NCBI GenBank assembly: GCA_021234155.1
Contig: JAJEKV010000014.1
Span: forward strand, 5,661,563 to 5,725,562
Direction of reading: 5' to 3'
DNA from: Isoetes taiwanensis
Lineage: Eukaryota; Streptophyta; Lycopodiopsida; Isoetales; Isoetaceae
Length of the DNA stretch: 64,000 nt
Below, in pieces: positions 1-11,539 of this stretch (the stretch's first letter is position 1; the number at the start of each line of letters is the position of its first letter). Below the pieces are notes generated by a model. That model was not told the DNA's origin. It worked only from the letters and a program-made list of their open reading frames with translations, and did no database searches. Position numbers and translations under genes: made by a program.

Positions 1-40
1 CTGTTTGCTGTCCATCCCTGCCAAGGCGTTGCTGTTCCTT

Positions 41-100
41 GCCGAGCACTGCCTTCCACAGTCGAGCACTGCCTTCCACTGCCGAGCACTGCCTTCCACT
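41..100. repeat. 20-bp minisatellite, three copies
   Basis: Three tandem 20-bp units built on GCCGAGCACTGCCTTCCACT at 41-60, 61-80 and 81-100, differing at one or two positions. A shorter related piece (CTTGCCGAGC) leads into it. No function is apparent. Confidence 0.85.
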
Positions 101-920
101 GCAAAGGGGAGCACAGGCATGTGAGATCAGTAATTGGCATCCATTCCTTGCTAACGGATATGTAGTTTGGGTATCAGGCTTGGTATTAACCATCTCTTGC
201 CAATTAAGATAGTTTTGGGAACAAATTCCAAGTGAAGATGGACACTCATCCTTTCTGTGCAGTTAGATGCCAGTAGTGCATGTCTGTTCATACACTATGA
301 TGTATACTTAGAAAACTATGATGTATGCTTAGAAAACTATGCAGCATATGCTGAACATACGGATATGAAGTTGGAAAACTATGCAGCAAACTCTGTTTTT
401 TTTTCCATAAATTGAAAGCATCTTTAGAGAATATTCCCGTGTTATCCGTTTCCGTGTTCCGTTGCCGTTTCCGTTTTCTAAAATTTAGGGGCCCGTTGCG
501 TTTCCAGTGGCCGTGTTTCGTAACTATGATATAGACACAAATCCTGGCCCTCTATATCATGAGGTGGCGCAATTATGGCCCTCAGATTTGATGGGGGGCA
601 TGCATGGGCGCATGCACCACATGTCTGGACCGTCGGATATGGGGGACCTAAATCTTGGCCATTGATTTTGAGGTTAAGGAAGGTGGAAAGAAATTGCACT
701 ACAATTAATATGAGGGTGAGGTGGCACCGCATTTATTATACATCTGAAATGAGGCAGTTAAATCTTAGCCGTCCATCCACTCCCTTTAGATTTCTACCGT
801 TAGATTTAATGGCTTCGGGAAGTTTCTTCTGCGCCAAACGTGCGGGTTCGTATCCTTCGTTTTATGATTCTAGGTTTTCAAACTCCTCCCGCGGTAGCCA
901 GAAGCTGTGGAGCCTTGGCT
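101..920. other. No gene recognised; upstream flank of PDX1 copy
   Basis: AT-rich flank with a short local duplication (the AGAAAACTATG motif near 310-345 and again near 375). No conserved coding signal is seen in either strand. The last ~100 bases would be the 5' leader of the PDX1-like reading frame. Confidence 0.5.
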
Positions 921-1190
921 ATGGCGAGCACCGGAGTTGTTGCACTCTATAGTAATGGCGCCATCACCGAGCCCAAGAAATCATCCTACGCCGTCAAAGT
1001 AGGCCTCGCCCAAATGCGCCGTGGTGGTGTTATCATGGATGTTGTTAATGCAGAACAGGCTCGAATCGCCGAAGAAGCTGGCCCCGTAGCTGTCATGGCA
1101 TTAGAGCGTACTCCTGCCGATATCAGAGCCCAAGGTGGCGTTGCTCGTATCAGTGACCCCGGCCTCATTAAGGAAATCAAACACACAATA
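921..1190 (+). pseudogene. PDX1: Truncated pyridoxal 5'-phosphate synthase PDX1 (N-terminal 90 codons)
   Basis: PDX1 is the synthase subunit of the cytosolic PDX1-PDX2 complex that makes vitamin B6 from ribose 5-phosphate, glyceraldehyde 3-phosphate and glutamine-derived ammonia. From ATG 921 the frame matches plant PDX1 with little change: [58 protein letters not shown]. Similarity stops at about residue 90 of a usual ~310. The frame continues to a stop at 1262 through unrelated residues and into a MITE that starts at 1228. The barrel segment with the two catalytic lysines (in MAKARIG and further on) is absent, so the product cannot be an active synthase. Plant PDX1 genes I know of are intronless, which argues against a hidden next exon, although a weak donor-like GTTTTT follows residue 90. 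A truncated copy is the best reading. Confidence 0.85.
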
Positions 1191-1227
1191 AGTTTTTCTA
1201 AAACTAGCTGCAGAGGCAGCAGAAATG

Positions 1228-1409
1228 CGATCGTGGTATTTAACAACCACTGTCATGTTTGAACCAAAAAAAATACACGAGGTTTTTGTGGACTTAACGG
1301 ATTTTTTAGTGAGTGTCATGTTAAAGCCACATTGAGAGAAAAAATACACGGGATTTCTTTTATTTCATGCTGGTTCAAACATGACGGTGGTTGTTAAATA
1401 AGACGCTCG
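1228..1409. mobile_element. Mutator-type MITE, 182 bp, with 9-bp target site duplication
   Basis: Near-identical terminal inverted repeats of about 39 bp run inward from 1228 and 1409, sharing the core TATTTAACAACCAC and GTCATGTTTGAACCA. The element is bracketed by a perfect 9-bp direct repeat, GCAGAAATG, at 1219-1227 and 1410-1418. A 9-bp duplication with long inverted repeats is the signature of Mutator-like elements. There is no coding capacity, so it would need a transposase supplied from elsewhere. It sits just downstream of the PDX1 fragment. Confidence 0.85.
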
Positions 1410-1623
1410 GCAGAAATGGCTCAATATGGATAGGTGAGATCTCCTCGTATTCCTGTTCCTCGCTCAGCCTGCCTTACCATTCCGGCATGACTGAGCCCAA
1501 CAATTCTGTTCGATTCTTCTTTTACCAGTGTTCAGGCAAGTAATCAATTGGCTAAATTTAGAGCTTATATCACAGAAACAAAGCTAATAGGTATATTCTT
1601 TTGGATTTGTTTGTTTTACACAG

Positions 1624-1734
1624 TCGGATCAGCAGAGAACTTGCGATGTTGATACAGATGGTTCTTCTGGCTTTGTCTTTAAGCCGTTTCCTAAACAGGG
1701 AGGTTTGAAATCCATGTCTTCTTTTGAAAGCCTG
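1624..1734 (+). other. Candidate exon of an unrecognised gene
   Basis: A 111-nt open block bounded by an acceptor (TTTACACAG) and a donor (CTG|GTAAAT). It translates as 37 residues rich in Ser, Phe and Gly, including SSGFVFKPFPKQGGLKSM. A further open stretch follows another acceptor at 1813. I do not recognise the protein. The call rests only on splice signals and non-repetitive composition, and the connection to other exons is unresolved. Confidence 0.25.
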
Positions 1735-2594
1735 GTAAATTATTCATCAATCCTGTTCTAAAATGCATCAGAGCTGGTGAAGCTAATGATTTTACACGGA
1801 AAACAGGCACAGTTTAACATGTCTACAGGAGGATCAAACAACCCTAATCCTGTCCAAGAAGCAAGAACAGATCAAGATCAAGCTCGAGCTCTCTGTTTTG
1901 GCCTTCTTTGCTGCCTAGGCTGTACAGGGCAACATCGAGTCAATATTATGTTTAAGGTCGACTGTTTTTTTTCTTGCATTCATCTCTCTGTTTCTTCGCT
2001 TTATTTCTTTCGATTTCAAGCTCATTTTTTACTTAACAAAATTAGTCCATGGATTCTTCATACGGCAAATATACTTCCATTTGTTTCTGACCGGCTTGCT
2101 TTCCAACATTTTTCAGGTCTGGAACAGAACATTTGATTATGCTAGACTTCCATTGATGAAGCTTCACGAGTACGAATGCTTTTTTACTCCGGAATTAGAT
2201 CTTCCTCTTTGTTGCCCCCTTACAGAACCTTAAAAATGTATTCTGCTTGAAAAAGAAGTCACGTTCGAATATAAATTTGCACAGGTTGTGAAAGGAAGTT
2301 TCACTGGGTGTATTCTTTTTGGAAAAGAAGTCCACTTGATTTATTCTTATTCGGCAACACCCTGATTTAAAGCAGCGATGTTCTTGCAACTGTAAACACT
2401 GCGAAACTTGGCAGTACGACAATAGCCGGTTATGGTATGAAGCCAAATAGCTGGGATCTTTGTGACAAAGAATAGAGGTGTTTGGTAGTTTAAACATTTG
2501 TAGTCTGGATAAGGTGAGAGCTGATACATTTTGCTCTATTTTCAATTTGAATAATGAGAGAGAAATCTAACAATGCGAATCATTACTATTACAG

Positions 2595-2757
2595 ATGCAA
2601 ATTATGATGTGGGACACTTTATCACCAAATTTAAGTCGTTTCTGGCACCAGGCAATCCTGACCTGGTTCTTCTAAATGGGCTCATAGTGCAGAAGCTCAT
2701 TGTTTATCTGAACGCAATATCAGAATTTACCATGAGTGAATTGAAGTTGTGCTACAG
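2595..2757 (+). other. Candidate exon of an unrecognised gene
   Basis: A 163-nt open block between an acceptor (ATTACAG) and a donor (CTACAG|GTGTAT). It reads ANYDVGHFITKFKSF, then PDLVLLNGLIVQKLI, in one frame. The residues look protein-like but match no family I know. It may belong with the candidate exon at 1624-1734. The intervening exons could not be settled. Confidence 0.25.
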
Positions 2758-3000
2758 GTGTATGATAGAACTCTTATTTTTGTTGATGAATTGTTTAAAT
2801 CCAGTGTATTTTATATTTCATTGCAAAAATACCCAATAGACTAGAATGTTTGTTGTGAATGTGTTATACTTTATTTATTTAGAGGGATACAAAGTGAACC
2901 GATGCTTTATTTGTGAACTAGGGCATGAACCATAAGCATAAGCATGTAGTATTGAATATTCAACAAATACCATGTATTTAATTAAATGTTTGAAAACTTG

Positions 3001-3530
3001 CTAAACCATTATAAAATTAGAGACCAACATTGAGCAGCACACCATTTGATACCCACATTAAACTAGCTACTAATTGGTCTATCATGCCTACCTAATCAAA
3101 ATTTGTCAAGCTTGCATAACGCACCATTTGTTGGAAAATTCAACATTCATTTCAACCCTCAATAAATAACTTGCAGGCTAAGTTATCAAACATAACAAAT
3201 AAACCATTGCATCAAATGCATGACGTATTGCTTCTTCACCTCTACAGCCACTACAAATAAATATACCCTCCTTACCTAAACTCGAACTCCAAAACAAAAT
3301 GTACTAAGCTTCAGCAGCAACAGACCATTTAGTGCCCAAATTACATTAGCTACCAGACCTATAATACCTACCCAATCTTTGACTTCAAAGGCACATTGGA
3401 CAAGCTTGCATAACATACTCTTTAAATGCAATTGACCTATAATACCTACACAATCTTTGACTTCAAAGGCACATTGGACAACCTTGCATGATATAAGCCT
3501 CTTAGCACGAAGACATTTTCTTTCCAATAC
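3001..3530. repeat. Degenerate direct repeats
   Basis: A block containing CAATCTTTGACTTCAAAGGC and GCACATTGGACAA occurs twice in close succession (about 3370-3415 and 3450-3490). A more diverged relative lies near 3060-3130 (CTACCTAATCAAAATTTG, then CAAGCTTGCATAAC). No coding signal. Confidence 0.6.
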
Positions 3531-3568
3531 AAGTTAGAACTATCTTAAGAAATCATCGTCAAGACTAA

Positions 3569-3640
3569 GCTTCTTTATATGGGCCCCATAGGCCAATTAG
3601 TCTCCATGGACAATAAAAATACATTCCATTCTATTCTAAA
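3569..3640 (+). mobile_element. LINE 3' terminal fragment (family A)
   Basis: This short stretch matches the 3' ends of the LINEs ending at 14.1, 28.07 and 49.8 kb: ATGGGCCCCATAGGCCAATT, then a GGACAATAAAAATA motif, then a short TTCTA-type tail (CATTCCATTCTATTCTA). It is a heavily 5'-truncated insertion in plus orientation. Confidence 0.75.
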
Positions 3641-3794
3641 TGGGTCCTAAGAGAGAGATGAAGATGTTGTCTACTTAAAGGATCCTAAACAAAGAATTAA
3701 AACTCACGAAGGTTGCTAAGCAATGAATTTGAATTTTACAAAGGGTCCTAAAAAAGGACTCCAAATTTTACAACAAATGCTAAACCCTAAACCC

Positions 3795-4690
3795 AAATCT
3801 AGAAGAATCTAAGAGAATCTCAAGAGAATCGATGGGAATCTTCCTAAAAGTTTTGAGAATCTAAGGGGAATCTTGATGGAATCTTAGAGAATCTAAGAGA
3901 ATCTTGATAGCATCTTCGAGAATCTAGAGGAATCATGGGATAATCTTTGGGAATCTAGTTGAATCTTAGGAAATCTTAAGAGAATCCATGGAAATCTAGG
4001 AGAATCTAAGGAAATTGTCATAAAATCTTTAAGAATATGTTGGAATTTAGATAGAATCTTGGAGAATCCAAGGGAATCGTAATAAGATTTAGGGGAATCT
4101 CTATAGAATCTTAAGAATCTAGGGGAATCTCTATAGAATCTTAAGGAATTTAATGAGTAAATCTATGGGTATCTACAGGAATCTTCGAGCATATTTGGAA
4201 AATCTAGGGGAATCTTGATAGGATCTTAGAGAAGCTAGAGGAATCCCAAGAGAATCTTAGGTATTCTAGGGGAATCTTTATAGAATATTGGAAAATCTAA
4301 GAGAACCTACATGGTTCAAGAGAGAATCTTTGAGAATGTAATGGAATCTGGGGGAATCTTCATAGGAACTTAGAGAATCTAGAGGAATCTCAAGAGAATC
4401 TTAGAATTCTAGAAGAATCTCTATAGAATCTTCGAAAATCTAAGAGAATATATTCGAAAATCTAGAGGAATCTTGGTATAATCTTCGAAAGCCTAGGGGA
4501 ATCTCAAGAGAATCTTAGAAAATTTAGGAAAATCTTTGAGAATCGAGAGGAATCTTGATAGAATCTTGGAGAATCTAGGGGAATCTTCGTAGAGTCTGCG
4601 AGAATCTAGGAGAATCTATATAGAATATTGCAGAATCTAAACGAACCTTGGGCTAATCTTCAGAAATCTAGGGGAATCTTTCGCGCTGGG
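3795..4690. repeat. GAATCT satellite with 10-10-11 bp phasing
   Basis: About 900 bp in which GAATCT or a one-base variant recurs every 10 or 11 bases on the plus strand. The higher-order unit is about 31 bp and is made of three subunits close to GAATCTTGATA, GAATCTTAGA and GAATCTAGGG. Best preserved near 3850-3900, 4200-4300 and 4550-4640. Units are diverged rather than homogenised. No reading frame is maintained, and the array ends abruptly at the unrelated CGCGCTGGG near 4690. Confidence 0.85.
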
Positions 4691-5039
4691 TATGTTTTGA
4701 AGGGTCGACTTATGCAGTCCCTCATATTACAAACACTTGTTTAATTATATACGTTTACCAAAAGATTGTTGAGAATTGAGTTGTAGCGTTTGCTCAATAT
4801 GTGAGCCTCTCATATTCCCACATGATCCACTTCCTTTAAAAGCGATATGCTACTTGTGTGATGGTGGTAAAAAAGAACGTTTATATATGCCATTTTTTTT
4901 TATAAAAAGCCCCTAGCATATAAAATTTGTGTCCCCTCCCAATTTTATACACTAATTCAAAAGAATAAATATATATTCGGTACGTACGTCGAAGCTCCAA
5001 AAACATCCCCTTTGTGTTTATGCACGTGGTTTGGGGGGT

Positions 5040-6080
5040 TCTTCTAAGTGACTCCCCCCTTGGGATGGACACCATGGTGGCCCTGCCCATTTGAGCAGCT
5101 CAACCTACATGTTCAAGTCTATCACCTTGCATTTGACGAGACGCTATAAGTCTTAGAGACCTCTACTTCGGTGATATCCAGTGTCGAGCCCATCTGTAAA
5201 GGTATTTCTGCTTGGACCCTAAGAGGATCATAGAGCTACAAATATTGTATCCATTGCTCAGAACTGACGTTTCCTGTTTGTTTAGCACTTTTCTCCAAAA
5301 TGACTCGGAATGTCGATCCAAGAGATAGAGCATTCCCTTCTGGTGCTCCGGAATGTATCAGAATTTAATTCCTCTTGACAAAGATACGGTATTGTCTGAT
5401 CGCAACACGCACAAAAGGGATTCAATGACCTATTGAAGCCAACATTTTTAGCTCTCTACATTCATCATCAAACCACTAATTACGAGGAAAAGTTGTAGTC
5501 CCGAAGGGCCCTTGTGGATGGCATCTGCCGAAGCATCTCTTGGCTGCAATCATTAGCACATTGACCAACTGGCCAGTCTGTTGTTGTAGCGTGAGGAGCT
5601 ATAGAATTCCCCCTAGGTCGATGGTGGGCATCTGGGCATAAGTCTCCGAATGGTCGTAATCCAGGTGCAGCTAAGGCAAGATCGGGATTGGAGCACATGG
5701 GGATCAAATTGACTGCCATTACCTACAGAAAAAGTGGTTGATGATCTAAGTCCATCTCTTCAGCTTTCTGTCTGTGCCAACTCGAAAGTGTGAGTAATCA
5801 GGTGCAGATGTCGCTCTGTTACCATCACGTAGTCCATGACATTGTCTTTGTTTTTCTTGCCTGCAGATGTAGCCATTGGATAGTGGCCATTGAAATATAT
5901 CATTGCCATGGCGCGTGATTTGGTGGGCTTAGGACTCTGTTCTCTGATGTCCAAGTAGTCTCTGCAGGGTCAAACTTCATCAGCTGGCCTAACTGTCTGT
6001 TTTGCTATATATCATCATATAGATCAGGACGCAGGTACATATGCGTTGTATCGATAGAAGATGGAATCTTCATGTGAAAA
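5040..6080 (-). mobile_element. Decayed LINE fragment, endonuclease to start of RT (family A, copy B)
   Basis: Minus-strand reading shows pieces colinear with the neighbouring copy at 6.1-7.6 kb: an endonuclease-end segment around 5760-5954, the linker around 5480-5719, then SEQWIQYL and LYDPL near 5200-5260 from the start of the reverse transcriptase region. Many stops and frame changes. The copy lacks the RT core and the 3' end. Confidence 0.65.
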
Positions 6081-6139
6081 GTAGCATGCTACCAAAAATC
6101 CATATACAGGGGGGGTTTTTGCTACCCCATGCACGTCAT

Positions 6140-7640
6140 GGCATATCCCCCTTATATATGAATGAATCCCCTCTGACTATAGGCTGCCCTGCCCACTTGA
6201 GCAATTTTGCTTGCATACCGTCCAGGTCCGCGGTTTTTCCATTGGCCAGACATTGTAGACCCTGGACGACATCATCCTTTGCGAGTTCTAATGCCGGACC
6301 ATTCTGTGGGGGTATAGGAGTTCGCGTCCCAGGAGAATCATAGAGCTGCTGCAAGTACTGCTCCCACTGCCCAGTAGTGAAGTGCCCTGTAGGCTAGATT
6401 GGCTTTCAAAGCACCCATGTGGGATTTTTCCCCTTGGTGCCTCACGAGATACCGCACTTTCTTTGCCTTCAGGAAAGCGCGATAGTGTGTAGTGGCCTGT
6501 GAGCGCATACCTGAATCTCCGATCTGACGAAGCTTGCGCTTGTGTTCCTTGATTCAGCATCAAAGAACTGGTTATGTGGGAGGATTGTGGTTTCGATTCT
6601 TCATGGGTAGGATCTCCGTAAACATCTTTTTGCTGTAGCTCGTAGCAGCTCAATTAGCTGGCCCGTCTGCTTCTCTAGCATGGGGGCCTGCAAAATTCCC
6701 GTCAGGTTGTCTGTGAGCATCCTAATGTAATCCTCTGCCTGCTCGTAATCCAGTCGCAATTGAGGTTGGCGGGAGGCTGCCATAGAGGGGATTCTGACAG
6801 CTTGCCAAGCTAGCTTCAGGTAGAATGGAAGGTGATCTGAGTCAGCCTTCTCATCTCAACTGTCTGTGCCTACTCAAAAGTGATTGATGATATGCATATC
6901 CTGCTCAGCCACTAACACATAGTCCACCACACTAGATCCTCTGCTTTGGTTCTCTTGTCTACAAGTGCACTTGGGGAAGGAGAGCCACTATGTATAGGCC
7001 ATTGCAAATCACCAAGTCAAAGATACCACATAGCAGAAGCAATTGCCTACTAAAGCACGTGACCTGGTTGTCATCTGATGTCCATGGCCAAGTTGCCTCT
7101 GCAGGGTGCAGCTGCATCACATCCAAGTCTTGTGGGTTGCTCCACTCCTGTTCGTGCATTGAAATCTCCAAGGATTATGACACTACCCAACTGCTTGTGT
7201 TGCTAGATGTCATCATATAGATCGACATAAGGATCCAACTTATCTACCTCTGAGTGGCTATGATAGAAGTTGCTCTCTGCACGAGGGTAGTAGCAGACGG
7301 CGAAGAAGAGAAGGTTGCCACTATAATTATGCACCCGCACCCACAGTTACCGGTTGTTCTATCTATCTTTTATAGGGAGATCGACTGTGCCAAAGCTGCC
7401 TGGTAGTAACAGCCAACCCTCCCATGTCCCCTCTTTCCTGTGTAGCTATTGAATACTGAAAAATGCTGGTAACCTGGAAGATTAGGTAGCCTGTGACTTG
7501 CATGCTCCCATATCTCCAGGAGGAAGATGAGATCTATACCTGCAGGCACGGAGTTGAGACTACCCCCCTTCTGCCATGAGAAACCCCGACAATTCCATGA
7601 GACCATCTGGAGGCACATTTCCTATTTGTCAGCAGCAATT
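6140..7640 (-). mobile_element. Decayed LINE 5' half with endonuclease domain (family A, copy A)
   Basis: On the minus strand, 7618 downward encodes the start of an AP-type endonuclease: MVSWNCRGFSW, DLIFLLEIWEH, LPNLPGYQHFSVF, GHGRVGCYYQ. Then come FFAVCYYPRAE and the catalytic-Asp motif ILGDFNARTG near 7170-7210. The linker (6601-6783) leads to QQLYDSPGT and KTADLDGMQAKLLKWAG at 6136-6354, the N-terminal part of the reverse transcriptase region. Frameshifts and stops throughout. No RT core. It lies next to a second copy that breaks off at almost the same point. Confidence 0.75.
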
Positions 7641-7974
7641 GCATGCACAGACTGAGTTGCGGGGAAAGAGTGAGGAGCAGAAGCAAACTGAGTCGCGGGG
7701 ACTGAGCAAGAAGCAGCGGGAGCGGAGGTAGCATGTGACTGAGGGGCAGTGGACATTGAGGGAATAGGAGTAGGGGTGGAGCTGGAACAGGCGGGGTAGG
7801 AGCATGATCAACGGGGATTGGGGTTGTGGCAGAGTGGCTCTGAGATCTGTAGCAGCATTTGGCGAGCAGAAAATTCTGTAGCAGCATGAGTTGCCTTGGA
7901 ATGAGGGCTAGAGAGAGAGTATATCCCAAATAAGCAATAGAGAGAGAATGGGCAAGAGGAAAGAGAGAGAGAAA

Positions 7975-8125
7975 CACTGGTATGTGGGCTAGAAAGAGAG
8001 AGTGAAACATTGGTATGTGGGCTAGAGAGAGAGTAAAACACTAGTATGTGGGCTAGAGAGATATAGTGGCAAGATCCCAGGCACTAGTGAGAGAGTGGAT
8101 CCCAGGCACTAGTGAGAGAGTACAC
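7975..8125. repeat. Short tandem repeats, purine-rich
   Basis: Three ~32-bp units containing GGTATGTGGGCTAGA and a GAGAGA run (7978-8070) are followed by two units of GATCCCAGGCACTAGTGAGA (about 8075-8120). The reverse strand gives Leu/Ser-rich low-complexity frames that should not be read as genes. Confidence 0.7.
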
Positions 8126-8466
8126 ATAAATGCATATCATATCATCTCATCTATAAATTAATTGAATATAAGTTATGGCCTTTCACTAATATAAAGGCCG
8201 TCAGTATAGAATTAGAATGAGCTCAAGGCCTCGTGTATATATTCTACATCTCAAACATGTCTTCCGTTGTGAGATTAAACTTACGAGTTAAAGAGTATAA
8301 AATACTATTGTGACAACATCATTCTTATTTATTTATCTGCATATATTCCCATTTCACAGCCATTGAATGGCAAACGATATGACATCATTGAAGAATTAAT
8401 AGCTGAAATTAAAGATGTATTCTCAGAATAATAATTGCATCCTACCTACCCATTCATTCATCTCAC

Positions 8467-9430
8467 GCCCCTTTTCCACGACATTCCTGTCTTAAATTTG
8501 TGAAGATATAATTGGGCCGCATAATCATATAAGACACCTTAGTTTTTCCACGCAAATTTTTAAGACATGTCGCATTTGCCTACCGTACAACTTTGGAATC
8601 CCATTTTCTTCCGGGGGAACCCCCCGCCAGAAAAGAAGATAGCAAAACTTATCCAATCCCAGGGCTTCTTTGTCGAAAATTGTGGGGGTCAAAAAAATGA
8701 GGTCGAAGAGGAAAGTATCGGAGTGTAAAGTTCATTCAAAGAATGCCAGCGAACAGGCTCTTCCTCTATTGGATTTGCTGGCTGGTCTGATTTGCCCAGC
8801 TTTCGCTTCTGCCCCGCAATATCTAGGGCTTATATGGGCATTTATGGCCGAAAATTGAAAGATACATCCAATTTTCTTGCATTTCTGGGTTTTCTCAGCA
8901 TCTGCTCCCATTCCTGATGCTTGGCTATGCTGAAGTTAGAAGCTCCGATTTGGGATCTCGGAAGTTTTGAATGCAGTTTCTGGGCTGCAGGAATTCCAAA
9001 AAGGGTGAAAGATGGCTTTTCATATCAACGAATCTGGCGTGTACAGGCGGATTTTTGACCACTTAGAAGGTTCCATCCCAACTCTTCTTGATCATCATGC
9101 TATATTCACTGGATTACAGGCATTACAGGCAAGGAAGGAAGCGATGATAAAAAAAAAAGATGTATTTCATGCTTGCTAGATATGTTGCCTTATCTGCAAC
9201 AGCTATCATGCATCAAGAATTGTAGAATTGCGACTTGAGTGAGATTGTGCCTCTTTGTGACAAACATGCAAGAAAATCACAGAGAGATTTAGTGGAAAAG
9301 CAGATTTATGAGACATGTCTTATATTATGATACACCTCTTATAATGAAGTCATGGAAAACTAACTTTTCTAAGACATGTCTCAAGAATGACGTGGCACCT
9401 CAAATGCTGTCTTATAGTTGTCTTATCCTG
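8467..9430. mobile_element. Non-autonomous PIF/Harbinger element, old copy
   Basis: The left end (CCCCTTTTCCACGACATTCC) and the internal TTTTCTTCCGGGGGAACCCC motif near 8600-8625 match the better preserved element at 18.3 kb. The right end near 9310-9430 carries the same subterminal block (AGACATGTCTTATATTATGA, then GACGTGGCACC, then CTGTCTTATAG). Terminal bases have decayed, so exact ends and target duplication are not visible. No transposase frame inside. Confidence 0.7.
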
Positions 9431-11539
9431 CATATGTAATTGCTATAGGCAAGATTCGCTCGAATATTCTACGAAAGATTCTACATCATTGGGAAAAAAA
9501 TAGAGAGAAAACAAAATAGACGAAAAATTGCACAGGTTGCCAGCGGAGCAATAAGGGAAGACCTTCTAGCGCCATAGCCCCCCTTCATTTGCGGCCATCC
9601 TCTACCCTGTTCATGCTATACTGCAACATTGCGGACGCTGTATCTGTAGCCATCTGTGCCGAAAGTCTCCGATCCTACCGCCGTTTGTTTATTGGTGGCC
9701 CTTGCCTTACCTCAGTCATTTGTAGCTGCTGGATGTTTGTTTTTTTGCTGGCTCTTGCGATTTGAAGTTTTTTGATGAATCTATTTTCATTGTCTTCTGC
9801 CTCTTGAAGGTGAGGGTTTTTTTAATCTTCTATTTTTCTCATCTTTTTATTCTTACCATTTTGTGTCCCAGTTACTTCTGCTTCCGACTCTATTTTCTAA
9901 AATTGAGATCATTTTCCGTTCTAAAATCCTAGATTTCGGCTGCAGATAACAACACTGAACTTAGAGTGATGGCTGGATATGTGGTTCTGATTGGATCGGT
10001 GGTAGTAGCATTGGAAATTTTAGGACAAGTTACGGGTCATACAAATTAAACAGAATATAGATATGGATAGTTATTATCTGGGTGTTTTAGGTCTGGGTCT
10101 TCTAGTTATGGTCTGGATTTGGTTTATAATGTGTGATTTGCAGGAGCAAAGGCGACGATGTTTATAGTGAAGAACTGCAATACTGGGCTATGGATTGATA
10201 TACAGTCTAGCCGAGTTTACTTAGCACAATGCAGGCGATGGCCTCGACTAATACAACCTCAGCAACATGGACTGCTTCGGGAAAAGGTATTTTTTTTTTC
10301 CAAATGTTGCATAACCCCAATCCTTTGATATGTGGACTCCAAAGTGCCCTTCCCTTACATTCCGTTGCCAAAACATCCATGATTCCTAACTCTAAACCTC
10401 CATGATATGGATATGACAACCCTTCCTAGATTAGTTTGAAGAAGAATAGTGGAAGAAAGGGCTTTTTTTTTCAGGCCAAAAAAAGTCGTTAAGAAGTTAC
10501 CCTTTTTATCAGGTGAGAAAGGTACAATCCCATGTATACGCTATTGACATGTAGCAATCAACCAACCGATTTTATCAAGCGAGAAAGCTACAATTCCAGG
10601 TATACGCTATTGACATGGCACTTCAGGATCAAGTAATCTACTAATCGCGTTTGAGTTATTCGTTGTATACCTATACAGTAAGATCATTCATATCATCTTT
10701 GGAATGGTCCAATATTAACATTAACACTCTTTCTGTTATTTCATCATCATTTTCAGTGTCAATGTCGTCATTACCCTCATCAATATCACTTTGCACATGT
10801 CCACCATCAGCGAAACTTAAAGGAGTTTTAGGTTCTTTCCCCATGTCAAGCTCAATATTTGTTTAATCATCAATTAAGCGCATAGATTGTTGTCCTTCTC
10901 AATATTTGTTTCATCATCAATTAAGCGCATAGATTGTTGTCCTTCTGTAGTCATACCATCAATAGCAGCAGTATAGCTTCTGGTGATATTTCTGTCAAAA
11001 AGTGCAGCAACAACTTATCAGTGCCCAACAATATAATGCACCCATATGATGAATCCAATCAGAATCAATTAAACTACATCTAGACTACCCACACCAAGTC
11101 TTTCCCACATTTCTCTTCCGATATTTATTAGATTCTCTTAAAGGACCCGTAACGTTCAACTAAAAATTCAATAGTCCGAAACAGAGAAAGTCCTCAAGTG
11201 GCTTGCATGCATACATAATCCCTAGAAAGTCCTCAAATGGCTTGCATGCATATATAATCCCTTCCATGTGCACCCACAATCTATATGAACATAATAATTG
11301 CTTTGTGACATTCAAAACATTCCAACACTAACATCAACGGGTTGTTTATTAAAAAAAAAATCATTGAAATGCCAAATGAATTTAGAAAAAACACCTAAGT
11401 TCATGGCACGAAAAATACATGTTCAGCATACTTGGGGTTCTATCTGATGCCAAGCCAGTAAAAAGAAATGTTAGCTAAATTTCTTGTAGTTATAAGACAA
11501 CCATATTTTAACGGTGCATTTATTGGCACCCCATTTGGA
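9431..11539. other. No gene recognised
   Basis: Moderately AT-rich sequence. A 43-bp duplicated segment stands out (AATATTTGTTT, then AATCATCAATTAAGCGCATA at about 10851-10890 and 10894-10940). There is also a second duplicated segment (CAAGCGAGAAAG, CTATTGACATG near 10505-10615) and a third (GAAAGTCCTCAA, CTTGCATGCATA near 11187-11260). A weak exon-like frame near 10150-10240 is discussed under rejected items. Confidence 0.4.

Noticed and set aside
7534-8041. Leu/Ser-rich minus-strand frames resembling membrane proteins
   Set aside because: They arise from purine-rich tandem repeats (GAGAGA and GTATGTGGGCTAGA units). No conserved domain.
10144-10290. Plus-strand frame after an acceptor, MFIVKNCNTGLWIDIQSS, resembling the start of a thaumatin-like protein
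   Set aside because: Only the first ~15 residues resemble the family. No further thaumatin cysteines or signal peptide exon are seen and the frame runs into low-complexity sequence.
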